Shown one piece after another: positions 8,547 through 17,224 of a stretch of 64,000 bases of DNA. A program made the translations under genes and the position numbers. The notes under the pieces are model-generated. The model worked only from the letters and a program-made list of their open reading frames with translations, had not been told where the DNA came from and did not search any database. Source of the DNA: Pseudomaricurvus sp033283175 (lineage in GTDB: Bacteria; Pseudomonadota; Gammaproteobacteria; Pseudomonadales; Cellvibrionaceae); assembly GCA_033283175.1 (NCBI GenBank), contig JAWMQM010000002.1:434001-498000 (forward strand), in the 5' to 3' direction. Numbering within the stretch: the stretch's first letter is position 1; each line of letters opens with the position of its first letter.

Positions 8547-8592
8547 TGCCGGAAAGTTCAGGAGCGGGAATCATGTGAATCATTGATCATCA

Positions 8593-8606
8593 CTGTTGAA
8601 TAACAG
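8593..8606. promoter_or_regulatory. dyad CTGTT-N4-AACAG in divergent promoter
   Basis: A perfect 5+5 inverted repeat. It is embedded in CACTGTTG, the half-site shared with the CAACACTGTTG dyads at 11488 and 15131. It lies 42 bp before the amidohydrolase start. Confidence 0.4.
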
Positions 8607-8647
8607 CGATTTGGTCAAATAATAACCGCGAACCGGAGGAATACCCC

Positions 8648-9961
8648 ATGCAAATGGACGATATGGTGATCATCAGCGTCGATGACCACATCAGTGAGCC
8701 ACCAGATATGTTTCAGAAGCACCTGTCTGGTGACGATCTGAAGAGTGCCCCCCAGTTTGAGCAGCGCAACGGTGCTGACTACTGGACTTACCAGGGCATG
8801 ATTATGACCTCAGTGGGTCTGAACGCTGTGGTTGGTCGCCCGCCCGAAGAGTACGGCATGGAGCCTCAGTCGCTGGAGCAGGTGCGTAAGGGTTGTTATG
8901 ACCCCAAAGCCCGCATCGACGACATGAACGTGAACGGTATTGCCGGTTCCCTGAACTTCGGCAGTATCGGTGGTTTTGACGGTAGCCGCCTGTTCCACAA
9001 GGCAGAAGACAAGGCCTTGGCCTATAAGCACCTGCGTGCTTACAACGACTGGCACATTCTGGAGTGGTGTGGCTACGACAGCAGCCGCTTTATTGCCTGT
9101 GCGCTGTTGCCAACCTGGAACATGGATTACACGGTTGAAGAGATCAAACGTATCGCTGGCATGGGCTGCAAGAACGTCACCCTGAGCGATAACCCCACCA
9201 AGATCGGTCTGCCGAGCATCCACAATCCTTATTGGGAGCCAATGTGGCGTGCCCTGGCGGAGTACGACATTACCATCAACCTGCACATCGGTTCCGGTAA
9301 CGCCGCACCTCACGCCTCTGACGAAACCCCGATCGAGGCTTGGATCACCACCATGCCTATGGCGATCAATGTGGGCGCAGCGGACTGGCTGCAGCTGTCT
9401 GCATTCGAGCGCTACCCCGAGCTGCGTGTGGTGCTGTCTGAAAGTGGCATCGGCTGGATTCCTTACTTCATGGAGCGTGCTGACTTCAGCCACTCACGTC
9501 ATACCGCTTGGACTCACTCCAACTTTGGCGGCAAAAAGCCCAGCGAAGTGTTCAAGAAGCACTTCATGAGCTGCTTTATTGATGACCACTTCGGCATCAA
9601 GAACCTGGAAGACATCGGTGAAGACAATGTGGCCTACGAATGCGACTACCCGCACTCCGATGCGCTGTGGCCGGAAGTGCCCGAGTTCCTGTGGCCTTGC
9701 CTGAAGAACCTGACCGATACCCAGATCGACAAGATCACCCATCGCAACGCCATGAACTGGCTGCGTCACGATCTGTTTAGTGGCTACAAGCGTGAAGACC
9801 TGACCGTTGGTGCCCTGCGTGCCCGGGCCAAGGCCGACGGTGTGGATACTGCACCAATCTCCTCCGGTGGCTGTGCGCCTCTGGAAGAGGGTGAAGTGCC
9901 ACGTCGTATTACCACTGGTGACATCGTGAAGATGTTCGCCAAGCAGGAGAAAGTAGCCTGA
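8648..9961 (+). CDS. amidohydrolase-2 family metal-dependent hydrolase
   Basis: A 437-residue protein of the ACMSD-like amidohydrolase family. The N-terminal metal motif reads VDDHISEPPDMF (about residues 11-22), the DxH-type variant of HxH. Later metal or catalytic positions are the His of NLHIGSG and the Asp in ECDYPHSD. Family members cleave C-C or C-N bonds or open lactones in aromatic and terpenoid catabolism. In this context opening of a Baeyer-Villiger lactone or decarboxylation of a ring-fission product is plausible but not proven. Start: ATG at 8648 after a CCGGAGG site. It is divergent from a Rieske gene and is ended by a strong terminator. Confidence 0.85.
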   Translation: MQMDDMVIISVDDHISEPPDMFQKHLSGDDLKSAPQFEQRNGADYWTYQGMIMTSVGLNAVVGRPPEEYGMEPQSLEQVRKGCYDPKARIDDMNVNGIAGSLNFGSIGGFDGSRLFHKAEDKALAYKHLRAYNDWHILEWCGYDSSRFIACALLPTWNMDYTVEEIKRIAGMGCKNVTLSDNPTKIGLPSIHNPYWEPMWRALAEYDITINLHIGSGNAAPHASDETPIEAWITTMPMAINVGAADWLQLSAFERYPELRVVLSESGIGWIPYFMERADFSHSRHTAWTHSNFGGKKPSEVFKKHFMSCFIDDHFGIKNLEDIGEDNVAYECDYPHSDALWPEVPEFLWPCLKNLTDTQIDKITHRNAMNWLRHDLFSGYKREDLTVGALRARAKADGVDTAPISSGGCAPLEEGEVPRRITTGDIVKMFAKQEKVA

Positions 9962-9989
9962 TCTCCGGGCTGCTGATCGACTGATCAAG

Positions 9990-10023
9990 GGCGTTGCAAT
10001 CACACGATTGCAACGCCTTTTTT
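9990..10023 (+). terminator. intrinsic terminator after the amidohydrolase gene
   Basis: A 12-bp perfect stem (GGCGTTGCAATC / GATTGCAACGCC), ACAC loop and a T6 tract, 28 bp after the stop codon. Confidence 0.9.
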
Positions 10024-10074
10024 ATTTCCGGTCTGGGTTTTTGTCCGGACTTGGGTGGGCGGCGGCAGGGCTGC

Positions 10075-10088
10075 TTGATTTGAGTCAA
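10075..10088. promoter_or_regulatory. ANR/FNR-type box TTGATTTGAGTCAA
   Basis: A match to TTGAT-N4-GTCAA, 183 bp upstream of the TauD gene at 10271. The reverse complement of the same 14 bases is found at 11434-11447 before the first BVMO gene. Confidence 0.5.
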
Positions 10089-10155
10089 GGTACTGCTGGT
10101 ATGCCTGCAAATACACTGCAGTTACAGTCAATTTAGTACCCCGGATCAGCTAAAT

Positions 10156-10168
10156 GTACGGACAACCT
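10156..10168. promoter_or_regulatory. GTACGGACAA element before TauD gene
   Basis: Shares its first ten bases with the 13-mer GTACGGACAAGTT found in two other intergenic regions (35794 and 44744). It lies 103 bp before the TauD start. The function is unknown. Confidence 0.35.
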
Positions 10169-10270
10169 ATGAGGGTGGCAGCGACTCTCTTCAGTGGGTT
10201 CCGGACTTACAGAACACCAAAACAGAGTTAATAAAGCCCAAATAATACAGGTGAACCCAGGAGAGTAATT

Positions 10271-11110
10271 ATGAGTATGGCAGCCACACAAAAAGTGACC
10301 CTGCAGGTGGAGAATATCTCCGACAACATTGGTGCCCGTGTGCTGAACAGCAAGGCAGAGCTGTTGAGCGGCGAGCTGGGTGCCGAACTGAGAGATCTGC
10401 TCGAGCAGCGCGGTGTGCTGGTGCTGCCGGAAATCAACTTTACCGATGATGAGCAGGTGATCTTCACCGAGCAGCTGGGCGAGTTTATGCCGGAGCTGGC
10501 AGGCCAGAAGGTGTTTAACATCTCCCTCGATAAAGAGAAGAATCCCAACCGTGATTACCTGAAAGGGTCTCTCTACTGGCACATTGATGGCACCATGAAC
10601 CAGGCGCCAATCGGTGCAGCCGTACTGAGCAGCAAGGTGTTGCCGACCTGGGGTGGAAATACTGAATTCTGTAACACCTACGCCGCCTATGATGCGCTGC
10701 CACAAGAGACCAAGGACCAGATTGAAAACCTTAAGGTCAAGCACTCCATGTGGAACACCCTGATGTACCACACGCCGGAGCCCAGCAAGGCCGAGCTGGA
10801 GGGTTATATGGCCCGCGGCGAAGTGGAACTGCCTCTGGTGTGGACCCATCAGTCCGGACGCAAGTCCCTGGTGCTGGGCAATACCGCTATGCGGGTGCTG
10901 GGTGTGAGTGATATGGAAAGCGCGCTGTTGCTGCACGGCCTGCGTGAGTTCGCCACCAGCGCACCGTTCCATTATGCCCATGAGTGGAAGTTGGGTGATG
11001 CAGTGATCTGGGATAACACCGGCACCATGCATCGCGCCATGCCTTACGATCCGGATTGTGGTCGTCTGCTGCACCGCACCAAGACTGCAGGTGTTGAGCC
11101 TATCGTTTGA
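10271..11110 (+). CDS. TauD/TfdA-family Fe(II)/2-oxoglutarate dioxygenase (1 of 3)
   Basis: A 279-residue protein, the normal length for TauD/TfdA enzymes. Iron ligands are visible as H104-x-D106 in YWHIDGT and H254 in TMHRA. Arg269, 15 residues after H254 as in TauD, should bind 2-oxoglutarate. These cytoplasmic enzymes couple decarboxylation of 2-oxoglutarate to hydroxylation of a carboxylate, sulfonate or ether substrate. The substrate is not predictable. It is very similar in motif layout to the gene ending at 49505 (HIDGTMN and GTMHRA are both shared), indicating paralogy. The ATG has an AGGAGAG site. It is monocistronic between two terminators. Confidence 0.9.
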   Translation: MSMAATQKVTLQVENISDNIGARVLNSKAELLSGELGAELRDLLEQRGVLVLPEINFTDDEQVIFTEQLGEFMPELAGQKVFNISLDKEKNPNRDYLKGSLYWHIDGTMNQAPIGAAVLSSKVLPTWGGNTEFCNTYAAYDALPQETKDQIENLKVKHSMWNTLMYHTPEPSKAELEGYMARGEVELPLVWTHQSGRKSLVLGNTAMRVLGVSDMESALLLHGLREFATSAPFHYAHEWKLGDAVIWDNTGTMHRAMPYDPDCGRLLHRTKTAGVEPIV

Positions 11111-11157
11111 TGGGTGGTTGCCGGCTGATGGCCGGCGACTGACTTGCTGTCCTATTG

Positions 11158-11188
11158 AAAAGCCCGGGCTCAGGTCCGGGCTTTTTTT
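11158..11188 (+). terminator. intrinsic terminator after TauD gene
   Basis: Stem AGCCCGG / CCGGGCT followed by T7, 48 bp after the stop codon. Confidence 0.85.
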
Positions 11189-11227
11189 GTGGTGTGTGTA
11201 AAAGCTTTTTTGGAGCACTGTATATCC

Positions 11228-11299
11228 TGGATTTCTGGATTTCTGGATTTCTGGATTTCTGGATTTCTGGATTTCTGGATTCTTGGATTCCTGAATTTG
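11228..11299. repeat. 8-bp tandem repeat (TGGATTTC)n
   Basis: Six perfect copies of TGGATTTC (11228-11275) are followed by three degenerate copies. It is a VNTR-like array in non-coding DNA after the TauD terminator and before a REP hairpin. Apparent ORFs across it on both strands are repeat artefacts. Confidence 0.9.
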
Positions 11300-11321
11300 T
11301 GGAGCAGGGGAGGCAGAAAAA

Positions 11322-11387
11322 ATCGCCCGGGGGACCGGGCTCCTACGATGGCGGTGCATGTTGTAGGAGCCCGGTCCCCCGGGCGAT
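11322..11387. repeat. REP-type palindrome with 25-bp perfect arms
   Basis: Arms of 25 bp (beginning ATCGCCCGGGGGACCGGG, ending GGTCCCCCGGGCGAT) flank a 16-bp loop; the inner end is the CTCCTAC...GTAGGAG type found in many pseudomonad-like extragenic palindromes. Near-copies lie at 22201 and 33535. Confidence 0.85.
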
Positions 11388-11433
11388 CTTTTGGGGTGCG
11401 CGCCCCCAACTAAACTGCCAACAGCCCCCATTT

Positions 11434-11447
11434 TTGACTCAAATCAA
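11434..11447. promoter_or_regulatory. ANR/FNR-type box TTGACTCAAATCAA
   Basis: Exact reverse complement of the box at 10075, located about 117 bp upstream of the first BVMO gene. Confidence 0.5.
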
Positions 11448-11485
11448 CCAAGTCTTACATATCCCCAATTGCCTCTTTCAAAGTC

Positions 11486-11500
11486 AACAACACTGTTGTT
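11486..11500. promoter_or_regulatory. dyad AACAACACTGTTGTT before BVMO 1
   Basis: A 7+7 perfect inverted repeat around one central base. The core CAACACTGTTG recurs exactly at 15131 before the second BVMO gene. It lies 64 bp upstream of the ATG, a position suited to an operator or activator site. Confidence 0.55.
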
Positions 11501-11563
11501 TTATAGGTTCACAAGCTACACAAAACCAATAAATGGCCACGAGCCGATGAGAGGTTACCAACC

Positions 11564-13411
11564 ATGACCCTTTACGACGTAGATCTGCCTTCTGCCGACG
11601 AGATTGATATTCCGGCCCTGAAAGAGAAGTATCGCCAGGAGCGTGACAGACGTATGCGCGCCGAAGGCCAGGCGCAGTATGTGAAGCCTGTGGAAGGATT
11701 CTCCTACACCTACGAGGGCGACCCCTACACCCCGGTAACCCCGCGCGAGCCTGTGCAAAAAGAGATCGAAGTAGCCATCCTCGGCGGCGGCTGGTCTGGA
11801 ATTCTGGCCGGTGTTGAGCTGGCCAAGTCGGGCATCACCGATTTTTGCAACATTGACCACGCCGGTGACTTTGGCGGGGTTTGGTACTGGAACCGTTACC
11901 CCGGCCTGCAGTGTGACAACGACGCCTACTGCTACCTGCCTCTGCTGGAAGAAACCGGCTTCATGCCGTCGAAGAAGTTCACCGACGGCTTCGAGATTCT
12001 GGAGTACGCCCAGTCCATCGCCAAAAAATACGGCCTCTACGACAATGCCATGTTCCATACCATGGTCAGTGGCCTGCGCTGGGATGAGTCTGCCAAGCGC
12101 TGGAACATCAGCACCAAACAGGGCGACGAGATCCGTGCCCGTCACCTGATCGTGGCTAACGGCCTGCTGAACATTCCTAAGTTGCCTGGCATTGAAGGGA
12201 TTGAAACCTTCAAGGGTCACATGTTCCACACCGCTCGCTGGGATTACGACTACACCGGTGGCAGCCAGAAGGCTCCAGTGCTGGATAAGCTGAAGGACAA
12301 GAAGGTGGCCATTGTCGGTACCGGCGCTACAGCCATTCAGCTGGTGCCTTACCTGGGCAAGTACTCCAAGGAGTTCTACGTACTGCAGCGCACCCCGTCC
12401 TGTGTGGACACTCGTCGCAACTCCGAGACCGATCAGGAGTGGGTGAAATCCCTCAAGCCAGGCTGGCAGGAAGAGCGTCGTGCCAACTTCCACCGCGGCG
12501 CCAACGAACGCTACCAGCCCGGTGAGCAGGACATGATTGTGGACATCTGGACCGAAGTGAACCGTCGCCTCACCGACGAGTTCAACGAGAAGGATTACTA
12601 CCCGGATATGGCCGGCTACGCCGAAGACCGCGATGTGATGGACTTCCGTGTGATGGAGCGCCTGCGTCGTCGTGTGGATTCCATCGTCAAGGACAAGGAG
12701 ACCGCCGAAAAACTGAAGCCTTACTACCGCTATCAGTGCAAGCGCCCAACTTCCAACGACAACTACTACGACACCTTCAACCTGCCCAATGTACACCTGA
12801 TTGATGTGTCCGAGTCCCAGGGCGTTGAGCGCCTGACCGAAAACGGCTTTGTCGCCAACGGTCAGGAGTACGAAGTGGACTGCATGATCTTCGCCAGCGG
12901 CTACGAGGTGACCAGTGACCTGGATCGCCGCTGGGGCTTCGAGGTGTTCGAAGGTCGCAACGGCTACTCCATGTACGACAACTGGGCCGGCGGCTACCGC
13001 ACCATGCACGGTGTGATGACCGCGGGCTTCCCCAACATGTACATCATCGGTCTCAACCAGGGCGGTCTCAACTCCACCCTGACCAAGAACTTCGAGGAGC
13101 AGTCCAAACACATCAGCTACATCATCGGCGAGGTGAAGCGTCGCGGTGCCACTGTGGCGGAAGTGACTGACGAGGCCCAGAGCGCTTACGTGCAGCACCT
13201 GCGCGATACCGAAGTCGATCGCACCGAATGGATCCGCGAGTGTACCCCCAGCTACTTCAACAACGAGGGCAAGCCCGACGTGGATGAAAACGGCAACGAG
13301 AAATTCCGTTTCTACCTCGGTGAAGTTTACGGCCCGGGCTGGGATGCCTTCACCAAACTGCTGGGCGACTGGCGCGATGCGGGCAACCTCGACGGCATTG
13401 TTCTCGAGTAA
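11564..13411 (+). CDS. type I Baeyer-Villiger monooxygenase (1 of 2)
   Basis: A 615-residue flavoprotein. The FAD-binding Rossmann motif is GGGWSG (74-79) after an N-terminal extension of about 65 residues. The BVMO fingerprint F-x-G-x3-H-x3-W-D begins at F216 (FKGHMFHTARWD). A second Rossmann motif for NADPH follows (VGTGATAIQ). The enzyme should insert one oxygen of O2 next to a carbonyl, giving an ester or lactone, at the expense of NADPH. Length and extension fit the steroid/phenylacetone/cyclododecanone-type group rather than short FMOs. It forms a pair with the Rieske gene at 13539, and the pair is repeated at 15240/17225. Start: ATG 11564 with a GAGAGG site. Confidence 0.9.
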   Translation: MTLYDVDLPSADEIDIPALKEKYRQERDRRMRAEGQAQYVKPVEGFSYTYEGDPYTPVTPREPVQKEIEVAILGGGWSGILAGVELAKSGITDFCNIDHAGDFGGVWYWNRYPGLQCDNDAYCYLPLLEETGFMPSKKFTDGFEILEYAQSIAKKYGLYDNAMFHTMVSGLRWDESAKRWNISTKQGDEIRARHLIVANGLLNIPKLPGIEGIETFKGHMFHTARWDYDYTGGSQKAPVLDKLKDKKVAIVGTGATAIQLVPYLGKYSKEFYVLQRTPSCVDTRRNSETDQEWVKSLKPGWQEERRANFHRGANERYQPGEQDMIVDIWTEVNRRLTDEFNEKDYYPDMAGYAEDRDVMDFRVMERLRRRVDSIVKDKETAEKLKPYYRYQCKRPTSNDNYYDTFNLPNVHLIDVSESQGVERLTENGFVANGQEYEVDCMIFASGYEVTSDLDRRWGFEVFEGRNGYSMYDNWAGGYRTMHGVMTAGFPNMYIIGLNQGGLNSTLTKNFEEQSKHISYIIGEVKRRGATVAEVTDEAQSAYVQHLRDTEVDRTEWIRECTPSYFNNEGKPDVDENGNEKFRFYLGEVYGPGWDAFTKLLGDWRDAGNLDGIVLE

Positions 13412-13510
13412 ACCGTTGCCCCACTGGCGCCCTCAGGGGCGGTGGGGTGTGCAGTACGGATTGCACACATAAAAAGGGGCAGGGCGCCGACGGCTCCCTG
13501 CCGATGAAAC

Positions 13511-13533
13511 ACTTGCCAGAATTACATTGGAGA
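13511..13533 (+). promoter_or_regulatory. shared 5'-leader element before Rieske gene 2
   Basis: The 23 bases beginning ACTTGCCAGA and ending ACATTGGAGA match 19 of 23 positions of the leader at 18801 before the ThDP gene. The end supplies the ribosome site. It is preceded by a GC-rich hairpin region (13480-13503). Confidence 0.5.
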
Positions 13534-13538
13534 AGGTC

Positions 13539-14927
13539 ATGGATAACAACACGCTGATTCCCGCCGAGCTGCTGGACGAGCCGCTGGTCTATCCCGCTGA
13601 AGCCTACATTTCAAAAGATTACGCCGAAGCCGAAGGGGACAAACTCTGGTCCCGGGTGTGGCAGATTGCCGGACGGGTGGAAGAGATTCCGGATGTGGGC
13701 AGCTACATCACCTACGACATCGGCACCGATTCCATTCTCATCGTCCGCTCCACCGACGAGAGCATCAAGGCCTACCACAACGTCTGTCCGCACCGCGGAC
13801 GCAAGCTGGTTTCCACGCCGGCCGGTGCCAACCAGGCGGTGGGCAAGAAAGACCAGGCTGGGGAGCATCCCGGGTTTTTCTGCAACTACCACGGCTGGAC
13901 ATTCAACCTGGAGGGCCAGGCCACTTACATCCACGACAAGGATGACTGGAAAGGTGCCCTTAACGAGAGCAATACCTGTCTCACTTCCGTGCAGGTGGAC
14001 ACCTGGGGTGGCTGGATCTGGATCAATATGGATCCGCAAGCCGGTCCGCTGCGGGAGTACCTGGAGCCGGTGGCCAGCCTGCTGGACCCGTTCCAGTTCG
14101 ACAAGATGCGCTACCGCTTCCGTCAGTTCGGCATTTTCGAGTGCAACTGGAAAGTGGCGCTGGAGGCGTTCCTCGAGCCTTACCATGTGGCCGCCACCCA
14201 TCCGCAGCTGAGCAAGTATGGCGACTACTACGCCTACAGCAAGGCCCTGGGTTTCCACGGCAATACCGGCTTTGATACCCGCAAGGGCGGTGAGGCCTCG
14301 TCGTCGGATAACAGCGTTCACCGCGCTGCCAAGGGAGCGGATCCCCGTGTCTCCATCGCCCAGATGCAGCAGGAGTATTGGGATACCATCGGTGCCAGCA
14401 CCAGCGAAACCCTGGTGAGAACCGCCCAGACCCTGGTAGATGAGCTGCCTGAGGGCACCCCGGCCAGCGAAGTTCACCACTACTGGCTGGACAAGGCCCG
14501 TAAGGTGGATGCGGAGCGGGGTGTTATCTGGCCGGAGATTTCCGAGAAGCAGATGGCGGATGCCGGTCTGGCGTTGAGCATCTTCCCCAACTTCAACATC
14601 ATCCCGGGGCCAACCTTTGGCCTCTACTACCGTGTACGCCCCTATGGCACCGATCCGGATAAATGTATCTATGAGGCGGTGGCGCTGGACCTGTTTCCTG
14701 AAGGGGAAGAGCCGCAGACCGAGTGGATATACGCCGAGCAGGACCCGGAGCAGTGGCCTTTCGTGATTGCGCAGGACATTTCCAACATGGTGGAGGTGCA
14801 AAAAGGGCTTAAGTCCCGGGGTTTCCGTGGCAACCTGCCAAATCCCCATCAGGAGAAGAAGGTGACCAACCTGCACAGAATGCTGGCCTACTATATGGGT
14901 ACCGGTGTGCCACGGGAAATGGAGTAA
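13539..14927 (+). CDS. Rieske non-haem iron oxygenase alpha subunit (2 of 5)
   Basis: The 462-residue start at ATG 13539 is chosen because the GGAGAAGG site sits just before it; a TTG 12 bp upstream overlaps that site. Rieske ligands: C83-P-H85 and C115-NY-H118. The 29-residue spacing between the pairs is longer than the usual 15-18 and contains a loop with GKKDQAGEHPG. The catalytic segment LEAFLEPYHVAATH gives Glu213, H216 and H221, again Glu for the usual bridging Asp. It follows BVMO 1 by 127 bp and is probably cotranscribed. It is homologous throughout to the Rieske genes at 17225 and 43185, so the three form one subfamily. The substrate is unknown. Confidence 0.9.
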   Translation: MDNNTLIPAELLDEPLVYPAEAYISKDYAEAEGDKLWSRVWQIAGRVEEIPDVGSYITYDIGTDSILIVRSTDESIKAYHNVCPHRGRKLVSTPAGANQAVGKKDQAGEHPGFFCNYHGWTFNLEGQATYIHDKDDWKGALNESNTCLTSVQVDTWGGWIWINMDPQAGPLREYLEPVASLLDPFQFDKMRYRFRQFGIFECNWKVALEAFLEPYHVAATHPQLSKYGDYYAYSKALGFHGNTGFDTRKGGEASSSDNSVHRAAKGADPRVSIAQMQQEYWDTIGASTSETLVRTAQTLVDELPEGTPASEVHHYWLDKARKVDAERGVIWPEISEKQMADAGLALSIFPNFNIIPGPTFGLYYRVRPYGTDPDKCIYEAVALDLFPEGEEPQTEWIYAEQDPEQWPFVIAQDISNMVEVQKGLKSRGFRGNLPNPHQEKKVTNLHRMLAYYMGTGVPREME

Positions 14928-14957
14928 TCACCTTTCCAGGTGTCCGCATTAAGCATG

Positions 14958-14986
14958 GCCCATCCCCGCGAGGGGGTGGGCTTTTT
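14958..14986 (+). terminator. intrinsic terminator after Rieske gene 2
   Basis: Stem GCCCATCCCC / GGGGGTGGGC (one G-T pair) followed by T5. Confidence 0.8.
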
Positions 14987-15130
14987 ACATTTCAGGGGCC
15001 GGGTTGGGGTGTCGGAGGTGCGCGGAAGTTGGCCCGCGGAGAGAATCCCGCAGCCCCCCCGCGGTCTACTATCCTTGCCTTAGGCCAGGGTTGGCGCGGG
15101 TGCCGGGGAGGGCTCTACATCCAGAGTAGA

Positions 15131-15141
15131 CAACACTGTTG
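15131..15141. promoter_or_regulatory. dyad CAACACTGTTG before BVMO 2
   Basis: A perfect dyad, identical to the core at 11488-11498, about 99 bp upstream of the ATG. The following GATTTTAACTAAGA is echoed at 50743 after a one-mismatch copy of the dyad. Confidence 0.55.
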
Positions 15142-15239
15142 ATTTTAACTAAGATCGACAGCACATTAGATAGCCACCATGCGCCCTTGTCCCGGAATAT
15201 GGACCCAGAATGAGCGCCAAATACCCAGAGAGGTAGCCA

Positions 15240-17105
15240 ATGACAATTAAAGCGACCAACGTTCCGGCTCGCGGCGAGCTTGATATCCCGGCCCTGAAAG
15301 CGAAATACCGCGAAGAGCGCGAAAAACGCATCCGTAAAGAGGGCAACAAGCAGTACGCCAGAGCCACCGAAGACAAGGAATTCAAGGAAGAGTACCTCCA
15401 CGACCCACATATGCCGGTCGAGCCCCGTGAGGCCATTGAGGAGGATCTGGAAGTTGCGATCCTGGGCGCTGGCTGGTCCGGTATCCTGGCGGCTTACCAC
15501 CTGAAGAATGCAGGCATCACCAACTACCGCAATATCGACCACGCCGGTGACTGGGGTGGTGTGTGGTACTGGAACCGCTACCCCGGTATCCAGTGCGATA
15601 ACGACGCTTACTGCTACCTGCCGCTGCTGGAAGAGACCGGCTTTATGCCGACCAAGAAGTACTCTGACGGCTACGAGATCTACGATTACTTCAAGCTGAT
15701 CGAGAACAAATTCGAACTGGGCCAGAACGCGCTGTTCCACACCGTTATCGAATCCCTGCAGTGGGACGATGAGGGCAAGCGCTGGCACATCAGCACCAAC
15801 CGTGGCGACAAGATCCGCGCGCGCTTTGTGATTATGGCCAACGGCCTGCTGAACATTCCGAAGTTCCCCGGTATCCCCGGCATTCACGACTTCAAGGGCA
15901 AGATGTTCCACACCTCCCGCTGGGACTACGACTACACCGGCGGCAGCTACCGCGAGCCGGTGTTGGACAAACTGGCTGACAAGGCCGTAGCCATTATCGG
16001 TACCGGTGCCACGGCCATTCAGGCGATCCCTTATCTGGGCAAATACGCCAAGAAAGTTTACGTTCTGCAGCGCACGCCGTCCGTAGTGGATCAGCGTTAC
16101 AATCACCCAACCGATCCCGAGTGGGCCGCTTCCCTGAAACCAGGCTGGCAGAAAGAGCGCATTGATAACTTCCACCGCGCCGCCATGATGGGCCGCCTGC
16201 TGCCCGGTGAAGATGACCTGGTACAGGATTTCTGGACCGAGATCAGCCGCAACATGGCTGCTGAGCTGCGCGAAGAGGGCATCGAGGACACCATCTCCAT
16301 TGAGGAGTACTTCGCCCGTCGCGAGGAGATGGACTATCGCGTCATGGAGCGCATGCGCCAGCGCGTCGAGAGCCTGATCGACGACAAGGAGACCGCGGAA
16401 TCCCTGAAGGTCTGGTACCGTTTCCTCTGCAAACGTCCTCTCTCCAATGACGATTACTACGACACCTTTAATCTGCCCAATGTCGAGCTGATCGATGTTG
16501 CCGAGACCCAGGGTGTTGAGCGCATGACCGAAAAAGGTTTCATTGCTCACGGCAAAGAGTACGAGATCGACTGCATGATCTTCGCCAGTGGCTTTGAGGT
16601 CACCAGCGATCTGGAAAGCCGCTGGGGCATCCAGACTTACACCGGTCGCGATGGCGTTTCCATCTACGATCATTGGCGCTACGGTTACAAAACTTTGCAC
16701 GGCATCATGACCAGCAGGTTCCCCAACCAGTTCTTCCTTGGTTACTATCAGGGCGGTGTTAACGCCACCACCACTGAGCAGTATGGAGCCCAGGGTTACC
16801 ACGCGGCACAGGTGATCAAGGAGACCCTGAACAAGGGCTTTGTGACCGTTGAGCCAACGGCCGAAGCAGAGGCCGAATGGGTGAAACACGTGCGGGAAAC
16901 GCTGATAGATATGACCGAGTTTGTGGACCAGTGCCCACCCGGTTACTACAACAACGAAGGCCAGAAGGTGAAGGACGAAAACGGTAACGAGGTTTACCGC
17001 AACTTCCTCGGTGAAACCTACGGCCCCGGTTGGGAAGCGTTCTCTGCCGTTATGGACGAGTGGCGCGATGCCGGCCTGCTGGAAGGTATGATCACTGAAA
17101 AATAA
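15240..17105 (+). CDS. type I Baeyer-Villiger monooxygenase (2 of 2)
   Basis: A 621-residue paralogue of the enzyme at 11564, collinear over its full length. FAD motif GAGWSG, BVMO fingerprint FKGKMFHTSRWD starting at F218, NADPH motif IGTGATAIQ, and a shared C-terminal block near LGE-x-YGPGW. The same N-terminal extension of about 70 residues is present. The product is likely a lactone or ester from a bulky ketone. The duplicated BVMO-Rieske module suggests either two rings or carbonyl positions on one substrate or two related substrates. The ATG follows an AGAGAGG site. Confidence 0.9.
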   Translation: MTIKATNVPARGELDIPALKAKYREEREKRIRKEGNKQYARATEDKEFKEEYLHDPHMPVEPREAIEEDLEVAILGAGWSGILAAYHLKNAGITNYRNIDHAGDWGGVWYWNRYPGIQCDNDAYCYLPLLEETGFMPTKKYSDGYEIYDYFKLIENKFELGQNALFHTVIESLQWDDEGKRWHISTNRGDKIRARFVIMANGLLNIPKFPGIPGIHDFKGKMFHTSRWDYDYTGGSYREPVLDKLADKAVAIIGTGATAIQAIPYLGKYAKKVYVLQRTPSVVDQRYNHPTDPEWAASLKPGWQKERIDNFHRAAMMGRLLPGEDDLVQDFWTEISRNMAAELREEGIEDTISIEEYFARREEMDYRVMERMRQRVESLIDDKETAESLKVWYRFLCKRPLSNDDYYDTFNLPNVELIDVAETQGVERMTEKGFIAHGKEYEIDCMIFASGFEVTSDLESRWGIQTYTGRDGVSIYDHWRYGYKTLHGIMTSRFPNQFFLGYYQGGVNATTTEQYGAQGYHAAQVIKETLNKGFVTVEPTAEAEAEWVKHVRETLIDMTEFVDQCPPGYYNNEGQKVKDENGNEVYRNFLGETYGPGWEAFSAVMDEWRDAGLLEGMITEK

Positions 17106-17108
17106 ACC

Positions 17109-17164
17109 CGGCTGACCCGTCCTGCGGGTCAGAGATGCTTTAGTAATAAAAACTCGCCAGATAC
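17109..17164 (+). promoter_or_regulatory. hairpin plus ACTCGCCAGATAC leader element
   Basis: A hairpin (CTGACCCG / CGGGTCAG) after the BVMO 2 stop is followed at 17152 by ACTCGCCAGATAC, identical over 13 bases to the leader at 18801. A second terminator-like hairpin follows. Confidence 0.4.
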
Positions 17165-17193
17165 CGGGAGGGTCGCAAGACTCTCCCTTTTTT
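17165..17193 (+). terminator. terminator or attenuator hairpin in Rieske 3 leader
   Basis: Stem GGGAGGGTC / GACTCTCCC (one G-T pair), GCAA loop and T6, placed 32 bp before the Rieske start within a likely operon. It may attenuate rather than fully end transcription. Confidence 0.6.
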
Positions 17194-17224
17194 ACAGTCC
17201 GCCTGTAAAAACAGGAGAATAATT

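Larger units (their letters stand above)
14928..15239. other. intergenic region between the two BVMO-Rieske pairs
   Basis: No gene is supported. It holds the terminator of the first pair (14958-14986), a C/G-rich stretch near 15050 and the CAACACTGTTG dyad at 15131. It thus carries an independent promoter region for the second pair. Confidence 0.6.

Noticed and set aside
8407..8583. N-terminal extension of Rieske gene 1 to 8583
   Set aside because: The added residues lack similarity, run through the regulatory gap and have no ribosome site, whereas 8406 does.
11228..11299. Tandem array considered as a CRISPR
   Set aside because: Units are 8 bp, contiguous and without spacers, and no cas gene is present.
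10133..11431. Minus-strand open frame of 432 codons opposite TauD 1
   Set aside because: It crosses the tandem repeat and the REP hairpin, giving repetitive SRNPEIQK peptides, and lies antisense to a real gene.
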